Under the pieces are notes generated by a model. That model saw only the letters and a program-made list of their open reading frames with translations. It was not told the DNA's origin and searched no databases. A DNA stretch of 64,000 nucleotides. It comes from Bacillus sp. RO3 (GTDB lineage: Bacteria; Bacillota; Bacilli; Bacillales; Bacillaceae_B). The position numbers and the translations under genes are program-made. This document shows positions 8,641 through 16,826 of the stretch, piece by piece; the stretch's first letter is position 1, and the number at the start of each line of letters is the position of its first letter. The stretch is taken from the NCBI RefSeq assembly GCF_012911895.1, contig NZ_JAAXCV010000017.1, forward strand, positions 110,012-174,011, in the 5' to 3' direction.

Positions 8641-9126
8641 ATGAGAAAAATCATCGTGTTTTCTATTATTAACATTGTCGTAATATTAGTTGGGATGTTT
8701 TCTTTTATTAAATTCAATCCACCATTAGTTAGTGGAGCTGTTGGTGCAACAAACGATTATCATGCCGTTGTCCTGGCAATTGGAAATAAAGGTTTTAGTG
8801 AAGTGAAGGTTGATGATGTGTTGGTGAATGGTAATGAAGAACCATCACATATAAAAATGCAGGTTAGTAATCCATTAAAGGGTTATATTATAACTGACAC
8901 TTTCGATGAAGAGGCAAAAGCATACGGAATACAGAATATTGAAAATGTAACAATCCAGCCTGACACAGCCCCTTCTGCACAGTTAGAAAAAGTAAATAAT
9001 GGTACAGCTACAACTGATGATAAAAGTTATGGAATTAGTGTGGTCCATAACAAGGTGATAGAAAAAGTAAATATAAAATACACTTATTTGGGAATATCTT
9101 TCGATAAAACTGTAACAATCAAATAA
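8641..9126 (+). CDS. membrane-anchored protein, unknown function
   Basis: This 161-residue protein starts at ATG 8641 (AGGGGAAA upstream); an in-frame ATG at 8596 has no ribosome binding site. A single N-terminal membrane segment follows MRKI (about residues 4-24), with the remainder outside. The extracellular part is polar and predicted to be beta-rich. I do not recognise a family. Codon usage is AT-rich compared with the flanking housekeeping genes, fitting an acquired gene. Confidence 0.65.
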   Translation: MRKIIVFSIINIVVILVGMFSFIKFNPPLVSGAVGATNDYHAVVLAIGNKGFSEVKVDDVLVNGNEEPSHIKMQVSNPLKGYIITDTFDEEAKAYGIQNIENVTIQPDTAPSAQLEKVNNGTATTDDKSYGISVVHNKVIEKVNIKYTYLGISFDKTVTIK

Positions 9127-9196
9127 GCAATTCTACTAACGGGGCATTGATTGAATATTGTTATGCCGGTACCAATTTATATTACAAGTCAAAAAG

Positions 9197-9219
9197 ACTC
9201 GTCAATCGACGAGTTTTTA
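9197..9219 (+). terminator. terminator after the 8.6-9.1 kb gene
   Basis: ACTCGTC/GACGAGT stem with a 4-nt loop, followed by TTTTTAT. Confidence 0.75.
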
Positions 9220-9357
9220 TACTTTTTATAGTTGCCAGTTTGAGTGTCCATATGAGTGCCATTAGTCCATATTTATTGGGTACGAGCATCTCAAAACGGA
9301 ACCCTGCTGACGCTCCATACCTTTTCATATCAATGTACTTTCAAACAAACGAAAGGG

Positions 9358-10362
9358 CTAATTCCCCATCAACTTATTTTTATCCTCCATTTGCGGCGGC
9401 TGTTCAAGCCAGCCATTCTTCACCATCAGCTTAATGCCTTCTCTTCCATACTGAAAGATATCTTTCGTGATCAACGTTGTTTTCACGGAGATATCATTCC
9501 GCAAACTGAAGATGGCCCCGAAACTGTTTCCCACAATCCCAAAGCCGTTCAGGAGATACACGCAATACATCATGAGTTTATCGCTGAACGGTGCGACTTT
9601 GGAATTAGTAACCGTGCTTCCAGAGGTAGCAGAAAACTGGATATCACTATCGAGGAGAATCTCTTCAAAAAGTTTAATCTGCTTCTTAGCAAGCTCCTGT
9701 CCTTTTGCAAAGTATTTCTGGACTTCCTTATCCTGTGCACATTGAGCAAATCCGGTAACCAATTGAAAGCCGATATTATTTACCTCAATGCCATGATGCA
9801 GATAACCTAATTCAATATCATTCAATGCTCTCTTCTCACTAAAAAGATGAAATCCCTTCAAATAACTTTCCTCTTTGATGTATTCATTTGTTATGGGTCT
9901 TGTCACGTTTGGCGGCAGTGTCAAAATACCCCTCTCCAATAAATAAAGGGTGGCCACTTTATAAATTCGTTGCGTAACCGACGTAAGGCCTTCATACAAG
10001 GTCATGATATCAGAGCGGTAGGCCATATTGATACACATCGTGTACATGCCCATACTGACCTCTTTTAACACTCGTACGAACATGATGTCAAACCCATTAT
10101 CATACAGCTTTGGTGCCTCCAGATGGACATCTTCATTGTGGAATCCAATAGGGACCGGAACTCCTTCTCTCTCAAAGATCTTCTTCATGTCCATGACATA
10201 GTTATTCAACTCCTGCCATAGTCCTCCCAGGATATTTCGCGCTTCACGGTCATCCGCCTTCTCGATGAAATATTCCAATATTCTCAGAATGAGTGTTTTC
10301 TCTTGATAAGTGAGCCACAGGGATCCAATTTCAGATGAACTGAGGGGGTTTTTATCCTGCAT
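9358..10362 (-). CDS. DUF3231 family protein
   Basis: This 334-residue, largely helical soluble protein has two similar halves (about 10-165 and 175-325), as in two-repeat DUF3231 proteins of Bacillales. These have a ferritin-like four-helix appearance and no settled function. Each half carries an L-x-Y-x-x-x-x-x-x-N-x-x-F/V type pattern (VSMGMYTMCINMAYRSDI; DKLMMYCVYLLNGFGI). The start at 10362 has AAGGAAGG upstream. It is monocistronic and opposite to its neighbours. Family call by memory of the pattern. Confidence 0.7.
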   Translation of the reverse strand: MQDKNPLSSSEIGSLWLTYQEKTLILRILEYFIEKADDREARNILGGLWQELNNYVMDMKKIFEREGVPVPIGFHNEDVHLEAPKLYDNGFDIMFVRVLKEVSMGMYTMCINMAYRSDIMTLYEGLTSVTQRIYKVATLYLLERGILTLPPNVTRPITNEYIKEESYLKGFHLFSEKRALNDIELGYLHHGIEVNNIGFQLVTGFAQCAQDKEVQKYFAKGQELAKKQIKLFEEILLDSDIQFSATSGSTVTNSKVAPFSDKLMMYCVYLLNGFGIVGNSFGAIFSLRNDISVKTTLITKDIFQYGREGIKLMVKNGWLEQPPQMEDKNKLMGN

Positions 10363-10571
10363 TTCCGTTCCTTCCTTTCCTTACTGAATTCTGTATAATT
10401 ATCATTTTCTTTTCCAGAATAAATATGCGGAGAACAGGTAACGGGGAGGATTTATTCATTAAGTCGTGCAGAATTTCAACTTAGATATTCAAGAGGAAGG
10501 ATCATAAAAATTGTCATCTTTCATGGCCACATGGGAACATTAAATGAAAAGTGTGAAGAGAGGTAGTGGAT

Positions 10572-11060
10572 ATGAATCATTCTTTATATCTATTGATGGT
10601 ATTTCTCTTCCTTTCACTTTACCCAATGGCAGTGCAAGCGAAAGAGATCAACTATAATCACAACAGCATGAAGGTTTCAGAGCTAAAAAATAAAATTGAC
10701 TTTGACGTTTTCTTACCTGAATTATTAGCGGATGACTGTACATTAGAGATCAAAACATACCCGGATTGGGCAAATGATGACTTTACTCAGATCAGATTAC
10801 ACTATATGGACAAGAGTGATAAGGTTCTGTTCGTTGCCATTGAGCAACGAAAATTTTCAAGTATGCCAACCGATTTATTTAATAAAGAAGGAGATCCGGT
10901 CGATATAAACGGGGTCAAAGGTTATTATAAGACTTTCTCCAATGCTCCAGGCGGTATTCTCACCTGGATTCAGGGAGGAACGTATATCGAAATGAGCAGC
11001 AGTGAGAAGAATAAGGTTGAAATGATTGAAATAGCAGGATCTATGAAAGGGTATAAGTGA
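10572..11060 (+). CDS. secreted DUF4367-like protein
   Basis: This 162-residue protein has a classical signal peptide (residues 1-21, cleavage after VQA). ATG 10572 is favoured over GTG 10566 because AGAGAGG sits eight bases before it. The mature part has the DUF4367 pattern (polar strand-rich stretch, then GVKGYYKTFSNAPGG and ILTWIQGGTYIEM), a domain common in extracellular parts of anti-sigma-like proteins and lipoproteins of Bacillales. No catalytic residues are visible. It is the first gene of a run of co-directional accessory genes (10.6-18.7 kb). Confidence 0.6.
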   Translation: MNHSLYLLMVFLFLSLYPMAVQAKEINYNHNSMKVSELKNKIDFDVFLPELLADDCTLEIKTYPDWANDDFTQIRLHYMDKSDKVLFVAIEQRKFSSMPTDLFNKEGDPVDINGVKGYYKTFSNAPGGILTWIQGGTYIEMSSSEKNKVEMIEIAGSMKGYK

Positions 11061-11131
11061 AGGACACAGGAGTACATTGAATCGCATACTCATATCTAGG
11101 CTCGATCCAGAAAAGGAGAGGGTCTTTATTT

Positions 11132-11182
11132 CGTGAAAAAACGTATTGAGTTGGTTCTTTGGATTTGTAATAATTGGAATTG
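11132..11182 (+). other. short open frame with good ribosome binding site, probable gene remnant
   Basis: AAAGGAGAGG precedes a GTG at 11132 that opens only 16 codons (MKKRIELVLWICNNWN) before a stop. It begins like a signal peptide or membrane anchor and may be the 5-prime end of a lost lipoprotein or membrane gene. Confidence 0.25.
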
Positions 11183-11219
11183 AGTGAAATGAATCATAAA
11201 GGATAAAGGGGGCTGCAGC

Positions 11220-11525
11220 ATGCTGGATTTAATCAAATTAGTCTTGGCTTTAGTACTCTTACTTTTTACTTTAAGAAAAATGTCTTCTATTGGAAAAACC
11301 CATCCTCAATCCTCCCTAAAGGAAATCAAACGAAATAGTAAACTGCTTTTTTGGGGAGTGTGGTATTGTTTCTTCTTCTTGCTCATCCCTTATCAGATTT
11401 GGGTTATAACAGGCAGTTCTAGTGGCTGGGACGGCGCATACATCATAGGTGGAGCAGCTGTGTTTACCGTGATCATGAGTTTTGCCTATTATTCTATCAA
11501 TTCAATAATCCCATTCCATAAATGA
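11220..11525 (+). CDS. small membrane protein, unknown function
   Basis: This 101-residue protein has three hydrophobic helices (about 3-20, 42-62 and 73-92) separated by a basic cytoplasmic loop (KTHPQSSLKEIKRNSK). AAAGGGGG lies upstream of the ATG. No family is recognised. It sits between two short secreted or lipoprotein genes. Confidence 0.6.
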   Translation: MLDLIKLVLALVLLLFTLRKMSSIGKTHPQSSLKEIKRNSKLLFWGVWYCFFFLLIPYQIWVITGSSSGWDGAYIIGGAAVFTVIMSFAYYSINSIIPFHK

Positions 11526-11564
11526 AGAAACGTTAATTGCTAAGAAAAAATGAGGGGGATTTGT

Positions 11565-11835
11565 ATGAAAAAACGGATTTTGTTTATACTTTGCGTTCTT
11601 ATACTTACGACTGTAGGATGCAGCAATGGGCAGGAATTAATCAGTTATGATCATAATGAACTATCAAAAGAACTGAAAAAAGAAGGAATCGAGGTGAAGG
11701 TACCTACTCAATTTCCAATGGTGGTAGAGAATTATGAGATTCAGCTTCCACCTCATGAATCAATTTGGGGCTGATACAAAAATCAGCATATTGCAGAAAA
11801 ATGAATTGTTTGAAATAATTGGTAATGGTGCATAG
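11565..11835 (+). pseudogene. lipoprotein gene, probably frameshifted
   Basis: The ATG at 11565 (GAGGGGG upstream) opens a lipoprotein signal peptide with lipobox TTVGC, giving a 69-residue product ending at 11774 in PPHESIWG. Moving to the next frame at about 11758 restores a plausible continuation (QFGADTKISILQKNELFEII) to a stop at 11835. A one-base indel around 11755-11762 would explain this. The alternative is a genuine short lipoprotein with a non-coding tail. The adjacent kinase gene also looks broken, which supports decay here. Confidence 0.45.
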
Positions 11836-11878
11836 GTTAAAGGAAACATCTTGTCATAATGAGTGTAGGGGGATTTGC

Positions 11879-12529
11879 ATGACAATAAACAGGTTGACTG
11901 AAGCTCTGTTAGCTTAATATAAAAATCAATTCTCCAAAACCAGGCCATTTCTTATCGGAATCGACGGACTAGGTGGATCAGGGAAGACCACGCTTTCTAA
12001 ACAAATGTGTCATAAGTTAAAGGCAGCCAATTTCGAAAGCTTCATTTTACATATTGATGATTACATTGTTCATAAAGAAAACCGTTATCAAACGGGTTGG
12101 GAAGAATGGTACGAATATTACTTTCTACAGTGGGATCTTGAAAGGTTGCAAAAAGAATTATTCGAAAAGATACATCATAACGTTCGTCTTTTAACTTTAC
12201 CTTATTATGATCATTTAGCTAACACACTGTTGGACGAAAAAGTGAACGTACCGCCAAATGCGATTGTGATCATTGAGGGGGTATTTTTACAAAGAAAAGA
12301 ATGGCGCCGATACTTTGATTTCATGATCTATCTTTCTTGTTCCCATAAGCTGAGATCTAAAAGAGTTCTCAATCGGGATACCTATCTTGGTGATTATGGA
12401 GCAAGGCTGGAGAAGTATGAAAAAAGATACTGGTCAGCAGAAAATTACTATCTTCAAAATGAAGATCCAATGGGAAAAGCAGATTACATATATGAAGACA
12501 TAGACTCAATTGATCACAACAAGAGATAA
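11879..12529 (+). pseudogene. uridine kinase-like P-loop kinase interrupted by a stop codon
   Basis: From ATG 11879 (GGGGGATTTGC upstream) a single frame encodes MTINRLTEALLA, then TAA at 11915-11917, then continues without interruption for about 200 codons. The part after the stop contains Walker A IGIDGLGGSGKTT, the ILHIDDYIVHKENRY segment typical of uridine kinase/phosphoribulokinase-like enzymes, and IIEGVFLQRKEW. No usable start lies between the stop and Walker A, so the translatable frame from ATG 12005 lacks the P-loop. One CAA-to-TAA change would account for it. A sequencing error is possible. Confidence 0.75.
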
Positions 12530-12535
12530 AGACAG

Positions 12536-12940
12536 ATGCATACGTCTAATTTTCTAAATAGATATTGGGAGGTATTACCTGTTAATAGAATAACAATTGG
12601 ATTAATGATGGGTGTCTTATTCTTTGGATTAATCTCTTGCTCTACCAAAATAGAAGAGAATGCTGCTCCTCATGAAAATGAGAAGTACCAATCTGAAATA
12701 AGAGTTGCTTGGGTGTTCGTTAAGAAAAAAGGCTGGGATGAATGGGCTAAAGGGGATTGGGGAAATGCTTCAATAGAGGTGACGGATACGAGGGGTGGAC
12801 ATTTGCTCAACGGTGAACCTCATAGAGATAAGGTGGTCAAGGTTTCTTTTGAACCTCAAGAAAACAGTATCAACGGGGTGCCTCAAATATTTGTTGATCT
12901 TCACGAACAAGAAGTTATAGGATATGTTCCGGCTGAATAG
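12536..12940 (+). CDS. putative lipoprotein, unknown function
   Basis: Up to 134 residues. A hydrophobic segment ending in the lipobox GLISC (Cys at about residue 35 from ATG 12536) predicts lipid anchoring. The start is uncertain: ATG 12536 has no good ribosome binding site, whereas GGGAGG at 12566-12571 points to a start near 12580, where the codon is GTT. The gene may therefore have lost its normal start. The mature part is acidic with Trp-rich stretches (GWDEWAKGDWGNASIEV). No family is recognised. Confidence 0.5.
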   Translation: MHTSNFLNRYWEVLPVNRITIGLMMGVLFFGLISCSTKIEENAAPHENEKYQSEIRVAWVFVKKKGWDEWAKGDWGNASIEVTDTRGGHLLNGEPHRDKVVKVSFEPQENSINGVPQIFVDLHEQEVIGYVPAE

Positions 12941-13011
12941 GGCCTTCTTATTCTTTAGAAAAGATTGCTTAAAGCAGGAAGAGAAAGAATGCAATAGAGG
13001 GGGAGAAGGAA

Positions 13012-13404
13012 GTGAGAAATAAAATTGTCCTAACGATCATGTTCATCAGTCTGGGCGTAAATGTGTTTTTACTGGGAAAGTGGTTTCTGTTTGAACGAGG
13101 GTATCATCCAAACCAGGAAGAAACGATTATTTTAAGCGAAATGGTACATAAAACGATTCAAAGTGAAGAGTATGAAGAACTATCGAAAAAAGAAAAGGTG
13201 ATGGCGATTGATGCAAACATGGATAAAAACAAAGGCGGGGTATTCCCTTATTATTTCGGAGTAAGTGTACGTACTGATCAACAAACCTATCTATTTTCCT
13301 GCAGCGATGAAGAGTGTTTAACGATGGAAATGGGAGGAACAACCTATTCCCTTTATGAAGACGAAGAACCCCGACTTCCATTTGCTGTAGAGCAGAAGAA
13401 TTAG
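13012..13404 (+). CDS. single-pass membrane protein, unknown function
   Basis: This 130-residue protein starts at GTG 13012, preceded by GAGGGGGAGAAGG. One N-terminal membrane helix (about 5-25) is followed by an extracellular domain with two Cys residues (CSDEEC) that could form a disulfide. No family is recognised. It is followed by the GNAT gene 25 bp downstream, probably in one transcript. Confidence 0.6.
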   Translation: MRNKIVLTIMFISLGVNVFLLGKWFLFERGYHPNQEETIILSEMVHKTIQSEEYEELSKKEKVMAIDANMDKNKGGVFPYYFGVSVRTDQQTYLFSCSDEECLTMEMGGTTYSLYEDEEPRLPFAVEQKN

Positions 13405-13428
13405 AAAAGTGAGATGAGGAGACAAGAA

Positions 13429-13965
13429 ATGAAGACATTCGACTGTCCCAAAGTCCAATTAAGAGAATTAACTCTTGATGACGTGGAGGACCGGTATCAA
13501 TGGTGCCTGGATCAAGACGTGATAAAGCACTTGAATATGCCGGAGAAGTATCCTCCCTTCAGCCGGGAAGAAACGGAGCGTTGGATTGAAATGTGCATGA
13601 AGAAAACGAATGGATATGAGCAAAGAGCCATCATGACGGAGGTCACCCATATTGGCTGGGTGGATCTGAAGAACATCGATCAGCTGAATAAACATGCCGA
13701 GTTGGGGATTGCCATAGGGGATAAAACGTATTGGGGAAAAGGCTATGGACTGGCTGCCATGAAAGAAATGCTCATGTGGGGCTTTCATGAATTGGGGCTG
13801 AACAAGATTTGGTTAAGAGTGGAAGTGGATAATGAAAAAGCGATCAAGTCTTATTTACGGATGGGCTATGTGGAAGAAGGGATTTTAAGACAGGATCGGT
13901 TGAGAAACGGAGAGTTTGTTGACCGCTTAAGAATGAGTATTCTGAAGCAGGAGTTTATTAAGTAA
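13429..13965 (+). CDS. GNAT-family N-acetyltransferase (RimJ/RimL-like)
   Basis: This 178-residue acetyltransferase uses ATG 13429, with AGGAG seven bases upstream (ATG 13414 is in frame but has no ribosome binding site). The GNAT fold is clear: an N-terminal VQLRELTLDDVEDRYQW, motif A with AELGIAIGDKTYWGKGYG (acetyl-CoA binding, about residues 85-105), and the KSYLRMGYVEEGILRQD tail typical of RimJ/RimL-like enzymes. It would acetylate an amine on a protein, antibiotic or small molecule; the substrate is unknown. Confidence 0.85.
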   Translation: MKTFDCPKVQLRELTLDDVEDRYQWCLDQDVIKHLNMPEKYPPFSREETERWIEMCMKKTNGYEQRAIMTEVTHIGWVDLKNIDQLNKHAELGIAIGDKTYWGKGYGLAAMKEMLMWGFHELGLNKIWLRVEVDNEKAIKSYLRMGYVEEGILRQDRLRNGEFVDRLRMSILKQEFIK

Positions 13966-14000
13966 GTGTATATAAAAAAAGTGAAAGGGAGTTTTGAAAA

Positions 14001-14303
14001 ATGGTTGGTTTACTGAATGTTGGAAGTCTGGTGCTTGGACTGATGGCCTTGTTTCTTCCTATTGTGAATCTGATGAAAGAAAATAAATACTGGGTGGTTC
14101 TATCCATGATCAGCATAAGCGCCTGCGGGTTGTCCCTTTGCTTCCAAATCTTTTATACCTATCACAAGGTAACGGTGGAAGACTGGGGAGCCCTGATGGA
14201 CACCATGTATGCCGTGGCATCGGTTTCAGCGATTCTGCTTATTGTCACGATGATCCTAAATGCCGTGACACTGAAGGTGTATCGGCACAGAACAGCGAAA
14301 TAG
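14001..14303 (+). CDS. small membrane protein, unknown function
   Basis: This 100-residue protein has three predicted helices (about 4-24, 31-52 and 68-90) and a basic C-terminus (RHRTAK). GGGAG precedes the ATG. No family is recognised. A strong terminator follows directly. Confidence 0.6.
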   Translation: MVGLLNVGSLVLGLMALFLPIVNLMKENKYWVVLSMISISACGLSLCFQIFYTYHKVTVEDWGALMDTMYAVASVSAILLIVTMILNAVTLKVYRHRTAK

Positions 14304-14320
14304 GTTACTAGAAAAGGGAA

Positions 14321-14353
14321 AGAGGGCACCCTCACCGATGCAGGGTGCCCTCT
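14321..14353 (+). terminator. strong hairpin terminator
   Basis: AGAGGGCACCCT/AGGGTGCCCTCT is a perfect 12-bp stem with a 9-nt loop. The tail CTACTTT is only moderately T-rich. Confidence 0.7.
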
Positions 14354-14381
14354 CTACTTTCATAAATATAGGAGGAGAGAG

Positions 14382-14783
14382 ATGTCCTACGATATGCAGT
14401 GTCCATTATGTAACCCCGAGAAAGACCGGGAGCAAACCATTGTGTTGGAAAATAGAACATGCTATTTTCTGCAGCACCCTAAACATCAGGGTGTCTTGGT
14501 AGGCAGCGGTTTAATTGTCCCTAAAAACCATCACAGGGATGTGTTTGATCTCACTCCAGAAGAGTGGAAGGATACGTACGAATTGCTTCAGGAGGCCAAA
14601 AAAATAGTAGATGCTGAGCATGCTCCTGACGGCTATACACTTGGCTGGAATGTCGGAACAGTATCCAACCAGGAAATTCCCCACAGCCATCTTCACGTCA
14701 TCCCGAGGTACAAAGATGAACCGTTGGCGGGGAAAGGGCTTAGATACTGGTTAAAGCAGGAGGGAAATAGGAGAGTCAAATAA
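14382..14783 (+). CDS. HIT-family nucleotide-binding protein
   Basis: This 133-residue protein carries the histidine-triad motif HSHLHVIPR near residues 103-111, diagnostic of HIT nucleotidyl hydrolases and transferases. CPLC and a later C/H set may bind zinc, as in HinT/Fhit-like proteins. GGAGGAGAG precedes the start. The likely role is hydrolysis of AMP-lysine or dinucleotide-type conjugates; the true substrate is unknown. It has its own terminator, separating it from the sigma factor operon. Confidence 0.85.
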   Translation: MSYDMQCPLCNPEKDREQTIVLENRTCYFLQHPKHQGVLVGSGLIVPKNHHRDVFDLTPEEWKDTYELLQEAKKIVDAEHAPDGYTLGWNVGTVSNQEIPHSHLHVIPRYKDEPLAGKGLRYWLKQEGNRRVK

Positions 14784-14793
14784 AGATCATCAT

Positions 14794-14831
14794 CACTTAT
14801 CATCAATGATTGAAGATAAGTGTATTTTTTT
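14794..14831 (+). terminator. terminator after the HIT gene
   Basis: CACTTATC/GATAAGTG stem, 13-nt loop, then TATTTTTTT. It directly precedes the ECF promoter. Confidence 0.8.
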
Positions 14832-14842
14832 ATACAGAAAGA

Positions 14843-14868
14843 TGAAACCAACTCCTGACTCATTCGTC
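14843..14868 (+). promoter_or_regulatory. ECF-type promoter, probably autoregulatory
   Basis: TGAAAC (14843-14848) and CGTC (14865-14868) are spaced by exactly 16 bp, the canonical Bacillus ECF sigma promoter (SigX/W/M/V class). It lies 32 bp before the GTG start of an ECF sigma gene. Confidence 0.8.
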
Positions 14869-14900
14869 TTAGCATTAAAGAGAATCGGGGTGAGACACGT

Positions 14901-15449
14901 GTGAGGAAGATCAAGAATGAGAGCTGGTTGGATGACCGGGATGCCTGGCTTGAATCGATTATGGATGAGTACGGGGAACGGTTGACAAAGCTTGTGTATA
15001 ACTATGTGAAGGACTGGAGCCTCGCTGAGGATATTGTTCAAGATGTATTTATCACGTGCTACAAACATTATGAGAAAACAAATGAAATCATTTCGTTCAA
15101 GGCGTGGATTTACCGGTTGGCCATCAATAAATCAAAGGATGTCTTGAAGAGCTCGGCTTTTCGTAACGTGGTGATGAATGCAGGTCTTTTTGCTTTTTTC
15201 ACCTCAAAGGATCTGGTGCCTGAGAAGGATGTAGTGAAGCGGAGCGAGGAAGAGTTTCTTTCCAGGTGCGTACTCTCCCTCCCTGTCAAGTATCGTGAAG
15301 TGATCACGCTTTATTATTATGAGGAATGTTCCATTGAAGAGATGAAAGGGATGCTGGGCCTTAATCCGAATACCATCAAAACGAGGTTGAACAGAGGGCG
15401 GAATAAGCTGAAAAACATGATGGAAAGGTGGGGATATGATGGAGAATAA
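14901..15449 (+). CDS. ECF-subfamily RNA polymerase sigma factor
   Basis: This 182-residue sigma factor starts at GTG 14901. Sigma region 2 covers about residues 25-95 (LVYNYVKDWSLAEDIVQDVF, then FKAWIYRLAINKSKD). Region 4 covers about 125-175 (SLPVKYREVITLYYYEECS and an HTH with NTIKTRLNRGRNKLK). Its expected partner is the overlapping downstream membrane protein. The upstream TGAAAC-N16-CGTC promoter suggests it activates itself. Which B. subtilis ECF factor it is closest to cannot be told by eye; it is in the SigM/V/X/W and YlaC size range. Confidence 0.9.
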   Translation: MRKIKNESWLDDRDAWLESIMDEYGERLTKLVYNYVKDWSLAEDIVQDVFITCYKHYEKTNEIISFKAWIYRLAINKSKDVLKSSAFRNVVMNAGLFAFFTSKDLVPEKDVVKRSEEEFLSRCVLSLPVKYREVITLYYYEECSIEEMKGMLGLNPNTIKTRLNRGRNKLKNMMERWGYDGE

Positions 15450-16461
15450 GCTGAATCAGTTAAGAAAAGCGATGGATTCTACAACTCACAAAGGCCTTCA
15501 CTTTACGGAAGCTCAAAAACACAACATTCGATATGCGGTTCAGGCAGATGACTCTATCAAGCACAAAAAACCGAATGCATTCGTGCTGTTCGCCGTTGCC
15601 ACTTTCACCATATGCTTGCTGGCCTTCTTCGTCTCGACTGAGTGGTTGACCAGGGAATCGAATGAACCGATCCAAGGCGGTTCCATTTCGCCAAACAAGT
15701 GGGAGGTAACTCACGACTATAAGGAAGATGGAGAAGTCGTGTTCAGCATCTTTCCTGATCCTGAGCTGCAGGCAGAAAAGCCGTATGGATATATCTTTCA
15801 TTTTAATGAACCCTTCGCCACCTTTAAAGGAAAAGAGCTTTCCATCTCTGCCGTTCATAAGGAAACCGGAGAACGGATGCAGGTGCTGCCTCCCCAACCC
15901 ATCACCGAGCCTTCAACAGGATACTCGAGCTTACAGCGCTTCACCGCAAGCTTCCAGGTTCCATACAGCGGCCTATGGAGGTATGAAGTATCCCTCGACG
16001 GCGATGCCTACGGAAATGTGGTGGTGAATGTGGCTGAAAAACAAGCAGATGAGATGGTTTTCCCTGAGGGTCTCCCTGAATATGTCCAGGAACGTGATGT
16101 TGAACAGATCGATTGGAATCGAAAAGCCGTCACATTCGGAGGCAACCTCATCGGAAACGAAAATCAATCGGGCATCATAGGTGCCGATATGCCAAGCTTA
16201 ACAGGACAAAAATGGATGTGGCATTTATGGGACACGAAGGCTGCAGAACTAACGGTGGTTGGATTTCACAGAGACACCCAAACCGTCCACCCTGTCCTCA
16301 ACCATGGGAATGGATGGACCATTGCCCTCGGGGGAGAGAATAACGGTGCCGATGTCCATACCCCATCATCTGTCACCATCCCTGAACGAGGTGAATGGGC
16401 ATTCCTGCTTTATGCAGACAGGGAATTTTTCGATGTCATTGTGTTGGAGATAAATGAATGA
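15436..16461 (+). CDS. probable membrane anti-sigma factor with large extracytoplasmic domain
   Basis: This 341-residue protein overlaps the sigma gene by 14 bp; the ATG at 15436 or the adjacent one at 15439 follows AAAGGTGG. Topology: a cytoplasmic N-terminus of about 48 residues, one membrane helix (about 50-66, AFVLFAVATFTICLLAFF), and a roughly 270-residue extracellular part that looks like a DUF4871-type beta domain (about 205-341). The HxxxCxxC zinc anti-sigma motif is absent, so sigma binding would be of a non-ZAS type. Anti-sigma function is inferred from overlap and topology. Confidence 0.65.
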   Translation: MMENKLNQLRKAMDSTTHKGLHFTEAQKHNIRYAVQADDSIKHKKPNAFVLFAVATFTICLLAFFVSTEWLTRESNEPIQGGSISPNKWEVTHDYKEDGEVVFSIFPDPELQAEKPYGYIFHFNEPFATFKGKELSISAVHKETGERMQVLPPQPITEPSTGYSSLQRFTASFQVPYSGLWRYEVSLDGDAYGNVVVNVAEKQADEMVFPEGLPEYVQERDVEQIDWNRKAVTFGGNLIGNENQSGIIGADMPSLTGQKWMWHLWDTKAAELTVVGFHRDTQTVHPVLNHGNGWTIALGGENNGADVHTPSSVTIPERGEWAFLLYADREFFDVIVLEINE

Positions 16462-16480
16462 TGGGACCGTTGTAGAAAAA

Positions 16481-16513
16481 TGGGGCTTGCCTGTAGAGGT
16501 AGGCTTCTTTTTT
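16481..16513 (+). terminator. terminator of the sigma/anti-sigma operon
   Basis: A G-U-containing stem (GGCTTGCCT with AGGTAGGCTT) is followed by CTTTTTT. Confidence 0.65.
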
Positions 16514-16628
16514 ATGAAAATATATATTGAGATTGACTTGGTGATTTGAAATAATTGGTAGTGTGAAAAATTATATTAATTAACATAAATAGAAAAATCG
16601 AGAGGTAACTGAAACACATGGATGTGGA

Positions 16629-16790
16629 GTGATAGGGCTGTATTATTTACTGCTGCTCTTGATTGGAGTCATCGTTGCTGTAGCTGGTTTGTTGATGCCG
16701 GGAAATCTGGACGGTTATATCGTAGAAACCTATCACCCCGTGGAAAATGGTGAGGAAGAAGTGGAGATTTATTTACCGATCAAAGCGTAA
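16629..16790 (+). CDS. 53-residue single-helix membrane peptide
   Basis: GTG 16629 opens 53 codons: MIGLYYLLLLIGVIVAVAGL, then a polar acidic tail (ETYHPVENGEEEVEIYLP). One membrane helix is predicted at residues 3-23, with the tail likely outside. The ribosome binding site is weak (GGATGTGGA), so the start is uncertain. The following gene begins 37 bp later. No family is recognised; the coherent helix-plus-tail composition argues it is real. Confidence 0.4.
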   Translation: MIGLYYLLLLLIGVIVAVAGLLMPGNLDGYIVETYHPVENGEEEVEIYLPIKA

Positions 16791-16826
16791 GAAGAGATAT
16801 CTTCAGAATCTGAACGGGGGAATACG

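Noticed and set aside
9256..9810. 184-codon plus-strand open frame overlapping the DUF3231 gene
   Set aside because: No ribosome binding site and no recognisable fold; the opposite strand carries a full-length family member.
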